From Apostichopus japonicus (taxonomy: Eukaryota; Echinodermata; Holothuroidea; Aspidochirotida; Stichopodidae): a DNA stretch of 64,000 bases. The DNA is taken from contig NC_092574.1 in assembly GCF_037975245.1 (NCBI RefSeq), forward strand, positions 10,123,713-10,187,712. The letters are read 5' to 3'. Position numbers and translations under genes: made by a program. Shown here in pieces: positions 1-32,198 of this stretch (positions are counted from its first letter, which is position 1; each line of letters opens with the position of its first letter). The notes below the pieces were generated by a model that did no database searches, was not told the origin of the DNA, and worked only from the letters and a program-made list of their open reading frames with translations.

Positions 1-1377
1 GGTCAATTTGAGACAAATATGACATAATGTATTGCCATTTTCATTGTATACTTAAATAAACAGAAACAAAATGAAAACTTCAAAAGGGGGCCATTTGACA
101 TTATTGTAGGCTGGTCCGGACCTGGCTCTCATCGTTTACATAAACATGTCACTACATACGATCATTGGAATCGCCCCCCTCACCGTCCCCTTTATACTCA
201 TTCTTCCTTTCAACTGACACCACCGTGTCCCTTTAATAAATATGCATACAACAGAGACGGATATTGTACCTACACAGATGCAAAAAGAATTGCATTATAA
301 TTGTCAATGATCATGTTATCTATTGCGTATATTGTATATATTTAACATAAAAGAAAAGGGGTATCCACTCCTGTATCTTTCCTTCATGTTAGTTTATATA
401 CTGTTATATCCCTTCATGACATCTTCATCTTATAAACACTCTTGCTTCTTTGTGTGTTTTCTTGTTCAATGAATTTCGGTTGACTGATTTCATGACATTT
501 GACAAATCACTATTTATGATTGAGATCGATATTTTTATTGATAAACAAAGTCACGTCATCGTAATAATTCCAGTAATCCTTTTCATATTCACTTTATTTA
601 TTATATTTTCTTATATCCCCATAGACTGATAGAGGTGTTAAAGTATGCACGGTAACATGTATATCACAAAACTGTACCAAAACAAGATTAATAACTTAGT
701 ATATAATAAGCAAAGATAAAGTGAAATATATCAAATGATATGCAAAGAAAAAATGCTTCGTTGTATAAAACTCTCACCATTATAGGCTCTTGGTGAGAAT
801 GGATGCTAACATCTGCTTTAAAAGATGAAGTCATGAATATACTTAAATCTTACAAATAAACGAATTGCACAATATAACAATATTGTGGTCAGTAGAAATA
901 TACATGTAGGCTATATATGTTTTTTTTTTTGGAATTGATTAAGGTATATATATGCTTGGTCAGACAAAATATAGACAACTAAAACTAAATCAAATCATTG
1001 AAACAATCGATTAATTTATTCTGTCCCTGAAAACAAAAATGGAAAAGGAAAGAAGGAGAAGTAAAACGAAAAAAAAAAAAAAAAGGAAAGATAGACAGAT
1101 AGAACGAAAGTGAGAGAGAGGTGGAGAGAGAGGTAGGTTGAAAAGTACTTAGAAAAACGATGTCGATGTCATTTTCAGTGTCAAATTATTCATGGCCATA
1201 GTTCCTCAAGGACTTTACCAAATTCATTACGAAATGAAATTCAGCAAAACATGTCTTTTAACAGATTTTAGAATTAGGTCGCAAGATTTTCAAGATAAAA
1301 ATTGATAAACAAATGTAATTTATGAACAGCTTATAATATGCAATATTGTACAGTATAACACATCTTATATTTCTTTA
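1..1377. other. Non-coding AT-rich DNA, probably TRPC intron or 5' flank
   Basis: I see no coding exon here. The stretch is AT-rich and contains an A-run near 1069-1084 and a GA-rich patch around 1111-1131. Because the first recognisable TRPC exon at 5909 starts inside transmembrane segment S2, the gene must begin to the left, so this is probably intronic. That is inference from the exon phase and the missing N-terminal domains. Confidence 0.5.
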
Positions 1378-2042
1378 TGCTGGCGTCACACTGTCCCGAA
1401 GTTGACATCAGATGGACACACGATAAAGAAAATGTTCAAATTCGGCTCTGATCGTAAAAACATCGGGCGATTCGTGAGGGCATCTTAAGCCATCGCATGA
1501 CCGCCGGTGGAGTTTTTCAGGATCCGGCAGCAACTTCGTGAGTGGTGGCAAAATCTTTGGCATGCCAAAAAATTGCCCGAAGACCTTGCGAAGGTTCATT
1601 TTCGTGTTGAATTCGTGTGTCCACTTTGCCCTTCGTAAGGCCATCGTGAGGGCATCTTATCAAATCGTGTCATCTTCTTTTTTACTTCGTGTGATCATCG
1701 GTGCCATCGGGCATTTTCGCCTCACGAAGACAATACGAAGGAAACAAGAAGCTGCCCGATTGTCTTATGAAGGTAACACGAATACGTGAAGCCCTCGCAG
1801 TGCCGTCGAGTAACCATCGTATTATAATACGATGACATCGAGATGGGACCACGGTGTCGGCGAAGACAGCCGAATTTGTGAACCTCAAGCGTTTCCCAGG
1901 TGTCATGGTAACGTGGACATATAAAGGCCAGCCTCAAAGCATCTTCCACAGACAGTCCTAAGCAACTCTACAGAGTAGAGGCGTGTGTAACTCCCAAAGC
2001 TACAATCACAATCACAACTAACCACAATTCAGTTCCTGCAGA

Positions 2043-2162
2043 ATGGCATACTTTGGTGATGAGACAACCAGGAAAAAGAAAGCAGCAGCATTGCTTCTTT
2101 TGATGTACCTCAGAGAACATGATGAGCACTTCTTACAGGCCCAGCACCTCCTCTTACAATAA
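2043..2162 (+). pseudogene. 39-codon ORF inside the DNA transposon
   Basis: An ATG at 2043 opens a 39-residue frame ending in TAA at 2160-2162. The peptide is basic near its start (TTRKKKAAA), then leucine-rich and helical (LLLLMYLREHDEHFLQAQ). It lies inside the TIR-bounded element, so it may be the N-terminal remnant of a transposon protein whose remainder was deleted. PIF/Harbinger proteins often start with similar basic and leucine-rich stretches, but this is a weak resemblance. It may equally be a chance ORF. Confidence 0.3.
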
Positions 2163-2399
2163 GAAAGCATTATTTTATTTCACTTTGTCATTTCTTGCTA
2201 TTTGCCTTTCTAGCATTCGACGATGTACTTATCAATACGTCGTCGTGTAGCCATCGCGTGGCCTTCGTGTGGCATTCGTGTGTCCTGCGGGTAAACTACT
2301 TAAATAGAAATGCACATCTTCGTGTTGCCTTCGTGTGTGGTTCGGGTGCCATCGTGTGACCTTCTGTAGGCGTCGTACTTGCGTCGGCTGTTGATTGGC

Positions 2400-3058
2400 T
2401 GTTCAATCAATCAATCAATCAGAAAATATTTATATAGCGCCAAAATCAACAAAAGTTGTTCAAAGGCGCTCAAGACAGTTACATGAAATTAATTACAATA
2501 CACTTCTTGAAAAAGATAACATTTGAGCAGTTTCTTGAAAATATGAATAGTCTGAGCATCCTTGATGTGATTTGGAAGAGTGTTCCACTCTTTTGGTCCA
2601 TAGCAGGAGAATGAGCGATCTGCAAATGACACAGCACGGGTTCTGGGCACGATAAAGTGAGGAGAAGATATATATGATCTAAGCTGTCTGCGTGGTGCTT
2701 GCAGCTGTAGTAAGTCAGATATGTAAGATGGCGACTGTTTATGGTGAGCTTTGTACACAAGAAGGAGAACTTTGAATTTAATGCGCTGTTGTATAGGAAG
2801 CCAGTGAAGAGCAATGAGATCCGATGTGATAGAGTCACACTTCTTACGCTTGACAATGATGCGAGCAGAGGTGCGTTGGACATTTTGAAGTTTAGTGATT
2901 AGGGATTTGTTTACACCAATCAAGAGGCTGTTGCAGTAGTCCAACCTGGAGGTAACTAATGTGTGCACAGCTAGCTTGGCTGCCTCAGTAGTGAGCATTT
3001 TGCGTGCACGACTAATGTTGTTGAGATGATAGTTAGCAGATCTGTTGACCAAGTTCGG
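2400..3058 (-). mobile_element. LINE 3' end, CR1/L2-like, reverse transcriptase C-terminus
   Basis: Read on the minus strand, the frame from about 3055 down to 2489 encodes the C-terminal part of a non-LTR reverse transcriptase. Diagnostic pieces are VTSRLDYCNSLL, LHWLPIQQRIKFKVLLLVYKA, a SYISDLL segment and PKEWNTLPNHIK, followed by a stop. The 3' UTR is short and ends with GCGCTATATAAATATT and then four TGAT-type repeats at 2401-2420, the tail style of CR1/L2-like LINEs. The catalytic palm domain and endonuclease are missing, so this is a dead 5'-truncated copy. It sits inside the inverted-repeat transposon at 1378-3137. Confidence 0.88.
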
Positions 3059-3137
3059 GGCCATCTTCGTGCGAAATTCAAAATTCCATATTCGTATGGC
3101 CATCTGGTGTCAACTTTGCGACAGTGTGACGCCTGCA

Positions 3138-3698
3138 TAACAACTTCGGGCTTTTCGCGTTTGTGAATTGATAAAAATTATGTAGTTACATAGTATGGAG
3201 TATTTGTCCTACTTTTTCTTTGAAATGAATTGGATGCAGAATGGAATGCCGATAATATGTTTTAATAACTTAAAGCATATTAATATTTTAATCATATTAT
3301 TCCACATGTACTTATATGGTCAATGTACACTTGATTGGCATTGGGAACCATTAAAATTTAGCTAATTGAAATGTACTTAAATATAGTAACCTAGAATAAT
3401 TCAAGCATTTCTGAACGGAGACATAAAATTGAACTTATTTTGGAATCCGGAAGTTGCTTTCATTTTCCAAGATTTCCCCCATAGCATTATTTTCTTGTAA
3501 CCTTCCACAAAGGCTATCTTTGGAGGAAAACTTTAGGCACAACAATAATTGTCATATGTTGAAAGAATGTTATCAGTCCATATTACATTACTATACCAAT
3601 ATTAAGTTCTGAGAAATGGAAATCAGACGTGATTTAATGGCCCCAAATGACATGTTTAAGCATATCTTATTTCTATGTATTATGTGTATGTATGTACG

Positions 3699-3731
<33 letters not shown>

Positions 3732-4658
3732 AGAAATAAATAAACTCATTACCATTTCCGGTATATATCGTTTCTCCAGAGTAATGAAAAAGATTCCCGA
3801 TAACGGCGACGAAGAATCATCTTTCGTGACAAATTATATGAAATAGAGAAACTTTATAAGACAGAAGTCGATCTTTGCACGATGAAATCGTGAGATTTAA
3901 GAAATGAGATTTAAGAAAGCACTTTTGTATTGTGATGGTCTAAATCTCCACTAAGAACTGCAATTACTGGTTACCTTTTAATACATTTATAAGGCATGGA
4001 TATTATGAGTTTGATTTGATTTTCAGTTCAATTTCAGTTCAATCTCAATTTGGACTAGACACCGGATGAGTTTACAAAGAATGGAATAAGCAATTAAAAA
4101 AATAATAATAATAATAAGGAAATGGTCAAAAAATTGTGAGAGCGGATGACTTAAGTTACCTTTGGCAAAACCCAGAGGATTCGAACCAATATCTTCAGAC
4201 TACCCTGTCACGTGTTCTGCGATCGCATTTCGATTCCTTTTGGAAACGGCTGTCCGGTAGCTGTTTTAGGATTTTGGAATATAGTCAATCCATATTTGGT
4301 AACGATGCTTTTTTGATATCTTTCAGATTTTGTTGAAACATTTCCTGTTGATATTTGTATAGGTATTTACGGTTACATTAATACGTAAACGTGCATAGAC
4401 GAGGATAGCTTTAAAATGGAGTAAAATGTGTTATGTTATTATACATACTGTATCACTGTAACAGTACTTTCTAAATTTGATGAAACCGTATTTTTCAGTC
4501 TATAAGCGGTTACGTCACAATTGTTTCATTTGAAATTTATATGGACTCAAAGTATAATTATATGTACACGATATTCATGTCGCTTTTTGTTACATTTCAA
4601 TTTTGCCAGATTGGTAATTTCGAATCTAATCTCTTACTCTGCAATCAACTCATACGTC

Positions 4659-4696
<38 letters not shown>

Positions 4697-5908
4697 GACT
4701 CCTTTGTGTTCATGGATAAACGCTATTGCTTCCCAAGTTTTGTTATCAATTATTAATTATTTCTGCGACAAAACACAAGAAATATGGGTTACATCTATCA
4801 ACATCGACAAGTCTGATAGGTATTATGATGAATCGATAGAATTCTGGTTCTGCCTCATGAAGATTGTAAAGTATAGTTAACCTATAGACGACTGCCATCT
4901 CCAGTTCGAAGAAAACAAAATAGGAATATGATTAATGATACCGAAATGATGTTAACGTTATTATAAGAGCAGGAGAATAGGGTAAGAGCAGATAACCGTA
5001 TAAGTCTATTCCCTCTTCAAAGGAAGAGTGATAGAGGGAGACAGACTCAAGGTTGCCTGTTTTTTTTTTTCATGCGAGTAATACTAGGAAGCAAAGTGAT
5101 CGAGTCAAATGAATTATTATTAGCTGATCGTTAATATAAGATAATTTGATGGAATTTAGGAATGTTGGCTTGAAGTGAATAATTCATCCAGTCTTATTTA
5201 GTTTAAAACTCCGATTAGGTTTATAACAAAATGGTAGTCATTTGATAACCAAACCTAAAAATAGAAACCTTACATAGATAAAAAAGAGCTATAATTTTCA
5301 AAAGTAAATAAAAATAAGGAGAAGAAACCATTCAAATGTAATACCAAATGCTAATTGCTTACTTTATAATACGTGCGTCCGCACTCGATCATGATTTTTC
5401 TTCAATATCCGAAAAAAAATATTTCCATGTTATCTTCCTTTTTCATTTAAATTTCGAATGGAAGCTTTTGCTATGTAATGAAACATTTGGACTGATATAT
5501 TGAAACTTCATGTTTTGTTTATTCATCATTTAATGTAAATGTTATGATTTTTATGTTCATGTTTCGTGCTTTAACGTTTTCATCGAAGTGTTGACATTTA
5601 TAAAAATATTTCAAAAAAAAAACGACAGAATTTGAAGACATAAAAGTCACACGAGAAAAATAGTGAATCACGATAACCAAACACGAAGACAAAAACAATC
5701 ATGTTAAACCTTAATTCGGCCCACTTTGTTTTGTTTATCTGGGAAACCCAGGGAGAAACCGTTTAAAGTTTGAGGCCCAATCTCAAATATTTTACCTTTA
5801 TCTTTCTCTTCTCTTCACACTGGTTGTCATCACAAACTGTGCAAATGTTTATAACTTCTTTAACATTTTTGGGGAACTTATTATCCTTTTGGTCATTTCT
5901 CAATGCAG
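3138..5908. other. Non-coding stretch before the first TRPC exon
   Basis: No exon is recognised. It contains (TA)n runs at about 3699-3727 and 4660-4690 and an AAT run near 4100-4117. The polypyrimidine tract and AG that end it (the CAG at 5906-5908) form the splice acceptor of the first TRPC exon, so at least its right part is intron. Confidence 0.55.
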
Positions 5909-26491
<20,583 letters not shown>

Positions 26492-26553
26492 TTTATATAT
26501 ATATAGATGGGCATTCAATCGAGAGCCAGCTATAAAGCCTTACATATGTTTGC

Positions 26554-26559
26554 AATAAA
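26554..26559 (+). terminator. Candidate poly(A) signal AATAAA of TRPC
   Basis: An exact AATAAA lies 63 bp after the TRPC stop codon, followed by A/T-rich DNA. It would give a very short 3' UTR. AATAAA is frequent in AT-rich DNA, so a more distal site is possible. Confidence 0.4.
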
Positions 26560-27083
26560 TTTACGATCTTAAGATAGTTATTGAACAACGGACTAAGGAC
26601 AATACCCTAATTTCGCAGTATGGGCATAAATCGGTGTCGAGTCGTGAAATTTTCATTTTAAGGACTCATAATTCTCATCGCAAGCATGAATAGTATTAAT
26701 TTGAAGCTGCAAAACAGGATATATACTTGTTGTTTGTTCTGAATTATAGTCAGTCAAACAAATAGACAAATATTCCATAACTTTTTTTTATTTTATTGTA
26801 CACTACTGTGCCAGTAAGAGTTATATGCCAGTAACAGTAAGAAACCTTTCCAGAAAGTATTGCCCAGTTACAACTTCATTCATTGCATCAATAATCTAAA
26901 ATTTGATTAAAATAATTTGTGGTAAAAATGTGTGACAAGACACTTTATTCCAGACAAGAAGTTATAGGCCACTGTCGTTCTGGAGTGTAGTGCCTATAGG
27001 ATATCCCCTATGGTGAAAACTTCTATGTATAATCTGTAGGCTTTACCTCCTCGGTGCTGGAGAATGTATCTACACTATATATC

Positions 27084-27312
27084 GGCGTGTTAGCTCAGTG
27101 GTTAACGCCGGTACCTTCCAATCATAAGGTCCCCGGTTCGACTCACTCCAAAGGTTAATGTTTTCGTCTAGTTACAGAGTTGTTGAAAATTCATGATCAT
27201 GGACGTTAAAATATGAATCTAAGAGACTGACTTCGGTCAGCTTGCGGCTTTGATTAGCCAATGACGGCTTCTTCGCGAGTTCCTGCTTGCAGGAGGATCT
27301 AAAATACATATA
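27084..27312 (+). mobile_element. tRNA-derived SINE with A and B boxes
   Basis: The head is tRNA-like: an A box TAGCTCAGTGG at 27091-27101 and a B box GGTTCGACTC at 27135-27144, 34 bp downstream, as in tRNA genes and tRNA-derived SINEs. The body is shared with 22020-22243, including CTAAGAGACTGACTTCGGTC and a terminal inverted repeat CCTGCTTGCAGG near 27282. The tail is AAAATACATA. A full tRNA cloverleaf is not evident, so I call it a SINE rather than a tRNA gene. RNA polymerase III could read it. Confidence 0.87.
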
Positions 27313-27551
27313 TTAGCAACATGGGCGTACACTATCGGCCATGTGGCTGCCATTTCGAGTACAGAATGTAATGCTCCTTCAACAATGATATGATGATTTA
27401 AGAACGCAAAGAATTCGGTGCTATTAGCGTATAGCATATACCGGTAGTTAGACTAAGTAAGAGTAAAGGATGCATTATTTTGCATATATGTCCCAAACTT
27501 GGACACTTGCCTGGTTTTGATCATTTAGCTAAACCCCTATTGACAGTTATA

Positions 27552-27616
27552 GTGGGGTTTAAACTCCACATGTGATTGTAACATTGGGGGTTAAACTCCA
27601 CATGTGATTGTAACAT
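27552..27616. repeat. 33-bp tandem duplication with internal near-palindrome
   Basis: Two adjacent copies of a unit containing AAACTCCACATGTGATTGTA. The first copy contains GTGGGGTTTAAACTCCAC, a near-perfect inverted repeat. Confidence 0.8.
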
Positions 27617-28570
27617 GACTTATTCGAATCATAACGGAGAGTTGATTCTATGAGAGGCTTCTGCCAATCATGAACCATTTATAAAGGCAAAAATATGTTG
27701 ACAGTACTCTCCCTTGTGAATATTATTATTAATTTTCACATGGGCCTATACCTGAAATAAGATTTCACAGAATAGGTAAAATAACAGCGTTATAAACCCA
27801 TTGCCACAATCCATATGATGGAGTTAAAAGTTAGTAATCGGTCCAATCTGAAATATTCTTAGCATTTATGTTTTGCCAACAGGATTCTTTCTTTAATAGG
27901 TGACCCCTCACTTATTACTAAAAGTGTCGTAAACTATTACTATAAGAAGTTATTTCTGTCTTTCGAAAGCAATAGTGCTTATAATTATAACAAAACATTC
28001 GATAAATTAAAGCCTCAGTGACTTACCAGCATAAAAGGTTTAGTGGTTTCTGAAGAACCGGTGAACAAAATTTACTTGGATGTTTTACTATTCTTAAGAT
28101 TTTCTTTCTTTTTATATATTCATATCAGGATTAAACATCCCATAATTTCCAGTATTCATCGAATAGGGGAAAAATCTTTAAAAAAAAAGTATTATTTAAC
28201 ATTATTTGGAAGGTGCTGTATTCAAGTAAAATATTATCAAAACACAAAGTCTTTTATTATAACTTATCGAACTTTTCTTTTGTTTCTTTCATTAAAGGAA
28301 TCATATATCTTAAAGTAACAGATACTGAAACCTGTTTTTTTTTCTCTCGGGGGTTTATATATCTGTTACATGTTACTCTGTACTTTCTGTATAGTTAAAT
28401 TTAAATCTCAATGAACGTGCCTCTTTCAGTTAATATTTTTTTCAAAATGCTATAGAATATGAGCGTAATGTAGAAAGGATGTATGATTTAGTATATATTT
28501 GCACGGGTATCCTATATTATCACTGTACATTGATTGATCCTAAACAAACAATTTGTACATATAACTTCCG

Positions 28571-28812
<242 letters not shown>

Positions 28813-29112
28813 ATGGATTGGGAAGGGTTATTAGTAGCATTCATATAATATAACAATAAATTATGTGTTGCACGAGAAATGAATAAACACAACGATAAAC
28901 TGATCACATTGTGTGGAATTGATTCTGTTCGTCTTCCTATTACATGTTTCGCAGCATTGATATTGACCAATACGGATCTATGTTGTTTCTTCAAGGGGTG
29001 ACGTCATTGGAGGAAGGGGTTTGGGTTTCGTGGTAAGTGAGGCACCGGGAAATAGCACGTGAAAATAATTAATCGGTGGTGGTTGTGTGTGTGTGCGTTT
29101 GTTTTGCTATCT

Positions 29113-29250
29113 GACCGAGGACTTGAACAAAAGAATTCCAGGTCCTCGGTTGTGATTTCTAAAGAATCACCACGTCCTCGGAAGAATTCTATTGTATGGT
29201 TAGGGTACGTGGATTTGAACAATGGAAAATACAATGGGGTCCTCGGTTGG
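29113..29250. repeat. Cluster of CCTCGG motifs in both orientations
   Basis: GACCGAGGAC (29113), GGTCCTCGGTTG (about 29141), CGTCCTCGG (about 29173) and GGTCCTCGGTTGG (about 29238) recur within 140 bp. GAATTCCA and AAGAATTC segments and a GTGATT/AATCAC inverted repeat lie between them. It may be part of a short unclassified repeat element. Confidence 0.4.
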
Positions 29251-30730
29251 AATGAAAAACAACCATGTGTGTGCGTGTGTGTGTGTGTGGGGGGGGGGGT
29301 GGCGTAATCAAATAAAGCCACAAGCGAAATCAACTCCCTCTCCACACTCAAACAGCACCTGTTCGCGAAAGCCCAAAAAACGTTTCAAACGTCTTCATTG
29401 CGTGTACATCTAATTTATTGCCTAGATATGCCTCAGAAAACTATTAATATTTTGTTGGCGATTATCCTCAGACCCCCCTATATGGAAATCCGCTTCACTG
29501 ACACCAAGGCACAATCTCCTCTTTTATATTCTAGATCCGTCCTGTAGACGTGCGTCTCAGTAATCATCTCCTAATTTCGCTTGATCTATATCATAGCCTA
29601 TTCGCAGTTTTGAAAGACTAAAGAATTTTCTCAGTGAGGAAACCAAACTGAAATCAAATATCCATATGGCAGATTATTTTTCTACATCTTTCAACAATCT
29701 TCAAGTTATCTAGTACTACATATTATTATTATTATTATTATTATTATTAAAGAATAAAATGACTATATATAGGCCTACGATTTGATATTTTGTGACTTGA
29801 ATGTTGATGTTAGGAGTCTATATTGATGTGAAAAACTGGAAATGAGATGGAATTCTAACTACAGAGAACAATAACAGATAAGTTAATTAAACTGCTCAAA
29901 ATGTATCACATTTCTAGGATAAATCAGCGAGAAGATTATTAATAGATGGACGTGTAAAAGAAACACAAATAACCCTAAAAGTATTTAGCAGTAGGACGGG
30001 TGTTCCAGTTTGTATTAAGAATTCCACACTACCAGGAATGTTTCATTGGGAAGTTCATTCCAGAGTTTAAAACAATAGTTATTTAACAGCAGTTTTACCA
30101 TGTGTTAAACTTCGCCTAAGTTGACTGAGAAAATGTATTTATTCTAGTGCATATGGACACAACTGGAATCTCTATAGGCTTTATAATGTTACTAAAAGCA
30201 GTTGGAAGCACGTTGTTAACGTACAGTACTTATAGATAACAACAAACATTTTACGATATTAACATCAGTGACTTTCGGAACACAAAAGGTTACTGTAGGT
30301 TTTTGTACTGATCCGCCCAGTGGAACCCAAAAAGAAACGACCAAAAATGCATTTAAATCCAAACCCTAAATACCTGCACAGAAACTAAACTATCAGCAAC
30401 ACAAAACCGACCTGAGCCACCCCCAGTCCCCCACACCAAACCAAGTACCCGCCCAGTACCCGCCAGCCCACCAGTCGCCCCGACCCCAAACATCAACTGC
30501 CCGGGAAAACAGGTTTTGACAAGCGGTGAAATCGCCTCAATTTGAATCCGCGCAGGTTACTGTTGGCCTACAGAGCATTGGTAGAATAACGCCTATGTTT
30601 GAAAGGTGTTTGGAATTCTGTTTTGCATCACCTGTCAAGGCTAAAGTATCAATGAAACAAAACTGTTAGCAAATTGGTTATCCACTAAAGAGCCTGTGTA
30701 AGAGAATGTGTAAAAGTAAGAGGGCCGGAC

Positions 30731-30758
30731 GTTTCGACCCTAGCAGGATCTTCTTCAG
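30731..30758 (-). ncRNA. Hammerhead-like core of a Penelope-like element
   Basis: The minus strand reads CTGAAGA, one extra A, GATCC, loop TGCTA, GGGTC, GAAAC. That is the conserved CUGANGA and GAAA core of a hammerhead ribozyme enclosing a 5-bp stem II (one G-U pair). An extra A separates the core from the stem. The string with CGAAACGTC is, to my knowledge, common in Penelope-like retroelement repeats, many of which carry hammerhead motifs. A clear stem III and cleavage site were not identified, so activity is doubtful and the rest of the element appears missing. Confidence 0.5.
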
Positions 30759-31734
30759 AGGCCAAAGTATGTTAGAGCATTAGCCACGCCCCACATTTCA
30801 ATCCCATAACAGATCTTTGAATAGACAAAAGAGTAGTATATTTGAATAACAACAGCGCGCGGAAGTGGCAGGTTCTATCAAAGACGATTAAAAATGGTAG
30901 CGTATTTTAATACGCTTATAGAAGAGGTCATTCAATGTGTTAACTGAAATGCAGCCTTTTCATCATCAGTTTAAATGCCCAAGTACTTTACACAGATTGC
31001 CTCGGAGATTTTTGTGGCATTTCAAGTAAAGATATGCGGACAAGAATGATCACCGAGCTGCTTGAATGGAAGAGGTTGTGATTATATAGTTTAACCACTG
31101 AGATGCACGGTGAGTTTATTAGTCTACACCAAACCAAGGTGTTGGGTTCTTTTATACATTTTAGGCCTCCCTAATAAGATTTCTACAATATTCGTCACGA
31201 ACGAACAAATTCTAGACTCACCACTGGAGTAAGATTATTTAGCTGTAGTCAGCTGAGGATAATAGGCCTGCCTATCAACTAAAATTCAAAATTTCATGTA
31301 CCGATAACGCCACAAAAGTATTGTAAATATTTGTAGGACCATGACGTCATTGGAAACACTTTGCAAAGTCTGTTTAAAGCGACTTCTGTGTGTCCCTATA
31401 ATGCAGTACCCTGAACAAATGGTAATATTCAGCGTCTAGTCATCACCACTGCATGGCTGTTCCCAGTCCCCTATTGCTGATCGAGTCCGCCACAGAATTT
31501 GCGGAGTATTCATTATGAAGGGAGGGAGCAATAAGTTAACGAACGAACAGTTTCTCAGTGTCGGATTTAGGTTTATTTCCTTGATGTTAGTAATGGTTAG
31601 TTCACCGGTAAAATGAAAAGATCACACTGTTATGTAGTTTTAACAAATTGGTATTCGTGACAGGAAATGGACCTTTTAACCTCGATACAGGTTTAATAAC
31701 GGTCGTGAAGATACGTGGGCAGAGAGCAAATTGC

Positions 31735-31771
31735 AAAACGCTTGAATTGCTCTGAGCAATTCAAGCGTTTT
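31735..31771. repeat. Perfect inverted repeat, 18-bp arms, 1-nt spacer
   Basis: The left arm AAAACGCTTGAATTGCTC (31735-31752) and right arm GAGCAATTCAAGCGTTTT (31754-31771) are exact reverse complements around a single T; three more T follow. It could form a cruciform or a tight RNA hairpin. No flanking transposon structure was found. Confidence 0.9.
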
Positions 31772-32162
31772 TTTATACTGATTCAATCAATGACCGTAAA
31801 TGCGCGTTGTCTGGTGCTTATACTGTCCATGAACTTGTTTTTTTCTCAGTTGCGAATTTATCCTTTCACGTTTAATGAACTTATTCTCTTTGGTCTGCAT
31901 ATCCCAGTTCATGTGTCCATGTTTTCCATTTCAAGACATTTTTTTGTAAAATCCACCGATTGTTCCTCGCATAAAGTCAAGAGTCAAGAGTCCAGTGAGT
32001 TCCCTGGAATGGGAGTAGATACTGTACGTAAAGCCTGGTCACAGGTTGGTGAGTTCTCTATACAGTATACAGTTAGGCTAGTACTTTTTGTTTTTAAAAA
32101 AATCCTCCCCTGATCCTTACGCTACTCCAAACTTGCACCAAACATATTATGTGTGTGTGTAC

Positions 32163-32163
<1 letters not shown>

Positions 32164-32194
<31 letters not shown>
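32164..32194. repeat. (TA)n microsatellite
   Basis: About 30 bp of TA repeats following a GTGTGTGT stretch. Confidence 0.9.

Positions 32195-32198
<4 letters not shown>

Larger units (their letters stand above)
1378..3137. mobile_element. DNA transposon (non-autonomous) with 38-bp TIRs, split by a LINE
   Basis: Positions 1378-1415 and the reverse complement of 3100-3137 match over 38 bp with four mismatches; both start TGC(T/A)GGCGTCACACTGTC. They are bounded by TA on each side, or by TTA on the left and TAA on the right. The interior is rich in short words such as CTTCGTGTGG and CATCGTG and contains a 39-codon ORF. A 5'-truncated LINE occupies about 2400-3058 in the opposite orientation, so the LINE arrived after the DNA transposon. 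A TWA target is typical of PIF/Harbinger and TA of Tc1/mariner; the superfamily stays open. The copy looks non-autonomous because no full transposase is present. Confidence 0.75.

Noticed and set aside
27084-27160. tRNA gene
   Set aside because: A and B boxes are present, but no full cloverleaf is evident and the same body recurs at 22020-22243 with a repeat tail, so it is a SINE.
31735-31775. Rho-independent terminator
   Set aside because: The hairpin plus T run has the right shape, but everything else here is eukaryotic and no bacterial gene precedes it.
31715-32113. 132-codon open frame starting at the 31735 hairpin
   Set aside because: It begins inside the palindrome, shows no motif or conserved pattern and no splice sites.
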